Source: JBDRDI01 sp043820875
Lineage (GTDB): Bacteria; Patescibacteriota; Patescibacteriia; Patescibacteriales; UBA12075
Assembly: GCA_043820875.1 (NCBI GenBank)
Contig: JBDRDI010000054.1
Coordinates: 1 to 16,201 of the forward strand
DNA: 16,201 nt
Direction: 5' to 3'
Shown: piece after piece, positions 15,094 to 16,201 of the stretch
Position numbering within the stretch: position 1 is the first letter of the stretch
Layout of the letters: the number at the start of each line of letters is the position of its first letter
The notes under the pieces: generated by a model
Told to the model about the DNA's origin: nothing
The model's input: the letters and a program-made list of their open reading frames with translations, nothing else
The model's database searches: none
Made by a program: the position numbers and the translations under genes

Positions 15094-16128
15094 TTAATCC
15101 ATGTTTCTCAAAGCAAGGCCTACCGCCACAGACATTCCAGGCCCTATTTCGTTTAACAACGGCCTTAAATCCTGATGATACTGGATTCTGGACCATGGAT
15201 CGCCGATAACAACTTTAATGTTTAATATTTTGGATAAATAATTCGGTAAATTCGGTAAAAGCGACGAACCTCCGGACAATATTATTTTATCAACCTTGCC
15301 CTTGTTTTTCTTTTCATAAAGACTTAAGGCGTATTTTATTTCATTTACTATCGGAGAAACTGTTTCAATAATAATTTTGGGCACATTTCCTTCGTGAGAA
15401 TCAATTGAACTTATCCCCAAGTCATATTTGAATTGTTCAGCCCTTTCCGTAGTGATATTTAAATTACGGCTAAGAGCCTTTGTAATCGTCATTCCTCCGA
15501 CATTAATACTTCTGTTGAACATGGGTATGCCCTTGTCCACGATAGAAACATCCGTTGTACCGGCGCCGATTTCCACCAACGCGGCTCTGGACTTATCATT
15601 GCCGAGAATTGACCTAATCAAAGAAAAAGTTTCCGTTTCCAAACTTAATAAATTTATTCGCGCTTCTTTAAAAATTTCAATATATTTGTTTATCAGCGTT
15701 CGCGGAGCTCCGGTTAATAAAACTTTTATGTTATTATTTTTATTATTCGCGCCATCTTTTATTTCTTGCCAGTCTAAAATCATTTCATCCAAAGGCAGTG
15801 GGATAACTTTTTTTGCCTCCCAATGTATGGCCGAAGAAAGTTCGCGCTTATTTACATTGGATAAATTTAAAACAGAAGAAAACACTGAAAAAGTCGGCAA
15901 AGCGGCAATCGCGCTTTTTGTTGAGACTCCAGCTTCGTCGCAAATTTTGTTTATTATCTGCGCGGTAGTTTTAACGTTTTTTTGCCAATCAAAATTTTTG
16001 ATATCCTCGCTAAAACCGTATGTTAATAATCTCGGACGCTCATTATCCTTGGCCAATTCCACGATTTTGATATTGGAACTTCCGATATCCACTCCCAAAT
16101 AACTGTTAATAGACGTAAACAAGCTCAT
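15094..16128 (-). CDS. pilM: Type IV pilus assembly protein PilM (actin-like ATPase fold)
   Basis: 344 residues, normal length. The actin/FtsA-type nucleotide site is visible: phosphate-1 loop YLGVDIGSSNIKIVEL (10-25), phosphate-2 VEIGAGTTDVSIV (185-197) and adenosine loop ILSGGSSLLPNL (283-294). PilM is cytoplasmic and binds the N-terminal tail of PilN, forming the inner ring of the pilus machine. The ending GPGMSVAVGLALRNMD is typical. It is the first gene of the operon and has a promoter about 50 bases upstream. There is no Shine-Dalgarno before the ATG. Assignment is firm. Confidence 0.96.
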   Translation of the reverse strand: MSLFTSINSYLGVDIGSSNIKIVELAKDNERPRLLTYGFSEDIKNFDWQKNVKTTAQIINKICDEAGVSTKSAIAALPTFSVFSSVLNLSNVNKRELSSAIHWEAKKVIPLPLDEMILDWQEIKDGANNKNNNIKVLLTGAPRTLINKYIEIFKEARINLLSLETETFSLIRSILGNDKSRAALVEIGAGTTDVSIVDKGIPMFNRSINVGGMTITKALSRNLNITTERAEQFKYDLGISSIDSHEGNVPKIIIETVSPIVNEIKYALSLYEKKNKGKVDKIILSGGSSLLPNLPNYLSKILNIKVVIGDPWSRIQYHQDLRPLLNEIGPGMSVAVGLALRNMD

Positions 16129-16179
16129 AGTTATTTTGATATTAAATAAAAATATTGTATAATAGAAATAGTTAATAAT

Positions 16180-16188
16180 ATTATAACA
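16180..16188 (-). promoter_or_regulatory. Extended -10 of the pilM operon promoter
   Basis: Minus-strand TGTTATAAT stands 51 bases before the pilM ATG, within TTTTATGTTATAATATTATTAAC, which resembles both pilin promoters. The -35 would lie at or beyond the window end and cannot be judged. The predicted leader is about 45 bases. Confidence 0.55.
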
Positions 16189-16201
16189 TAAAATATAAAA
16201 T

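Noticed and set aside
14921..15196. Minus-strand frame bridging pilM and the pilN-like gene
   Set aside because: Overlaps both genes out of frame and its translation is basic low-complexity. The pilM and pilN frames explain the region.
15428..16102. Long plus-strand open frame (about 224 codons) opposite pilM
   Set aside because: It lies fully antisense to a clear PilM with intact motifs, has no recognisable domain or RBS, and long antisense frames are expected opposite such codon usage.
1..16201. tRNA, rRNA, transposase or phage genes
   Set aside because: No cloverleaf, rRNA-like or transposase/integrase motifs were seen. All sizeable genes are accounted for by pilus and glycan functions.

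Overview
The window is very AT-rich. Every gene I can support lies on the minus strand, so transcription runs from the right end to the left. It holds a nearly complete type IV pilus (T4P) assembly locus fused to a surface-glycan locus. The gene content and style suggest a member of the Candidate Phyla Radiation (Patescibacteria, probably a parcubacterial lineage): PilM/PilN/PilO-like, PilB, PilC, PilD and short class-I pilins with no secretin gene in view, an O-antigen ligase-like protein with a TPR tail, very tight gene spacing and low G+C. That assignment is an inference. TGA is used as a normal stop (4894-4896), which argues against the TGA-reading codes of Gracilibacteria and Absconditabacteria.

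Layout in transcription order. (1) 16188-10187: a promoter, then pilM, a pilN-like gene with a long cytoplasmic extension, a pilO-like gene, a small single-span protein with a C-terminal NPF motif in the pilP position, pilB and pilC, closed by a hairpin terminator. (2) 10054-9311: a monocistronic pilin unit with its own promoter, structured leader, strong ribosome binding site (RBS) and terminator. Its leader carries an 80-bp perfect palindrome. (3) 9300-8612: a second pilin unit that looks like a tandem duplicate of the first without the palindrome. (4) 8617-about 96: a promoter overlapping the preceding terminator drives a 7-gene cluster. It comprises a Wzy/PglL-like membrane protein with TPRs, two unrelated SAM methyltransferases, a GT2 and a GT4 glycosyltransferase, an uncharacterised two-span membrane protein, a GT-C-type membrane glycosyltransferase and the prepilin peptidase pilD. 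(5) At the left edge another leftward promoter points out of the window.

How the genes fit together: PilD cleaves and methylates the pilins. PilB (ATPase) and PilC (platform) polymerise them on the PilM/N/O inner-membrane scaffold. Because the glycosyltransferases share a transcription unit with pilD and directly follow the pilin genes, I infer that the Wzy/PglL-like protein may transfer a methylated glycan to the pilins, although a general surface polysaccharide is also possible.

The points most worth a second look are the long perfect palindrome inserted between the promoter and the conserved leader of the first pilin, the hairpin kept in both pilin leaders, and the contrast between strong Shine-Dalgarno sites on the pilins and none visible on the other genes.
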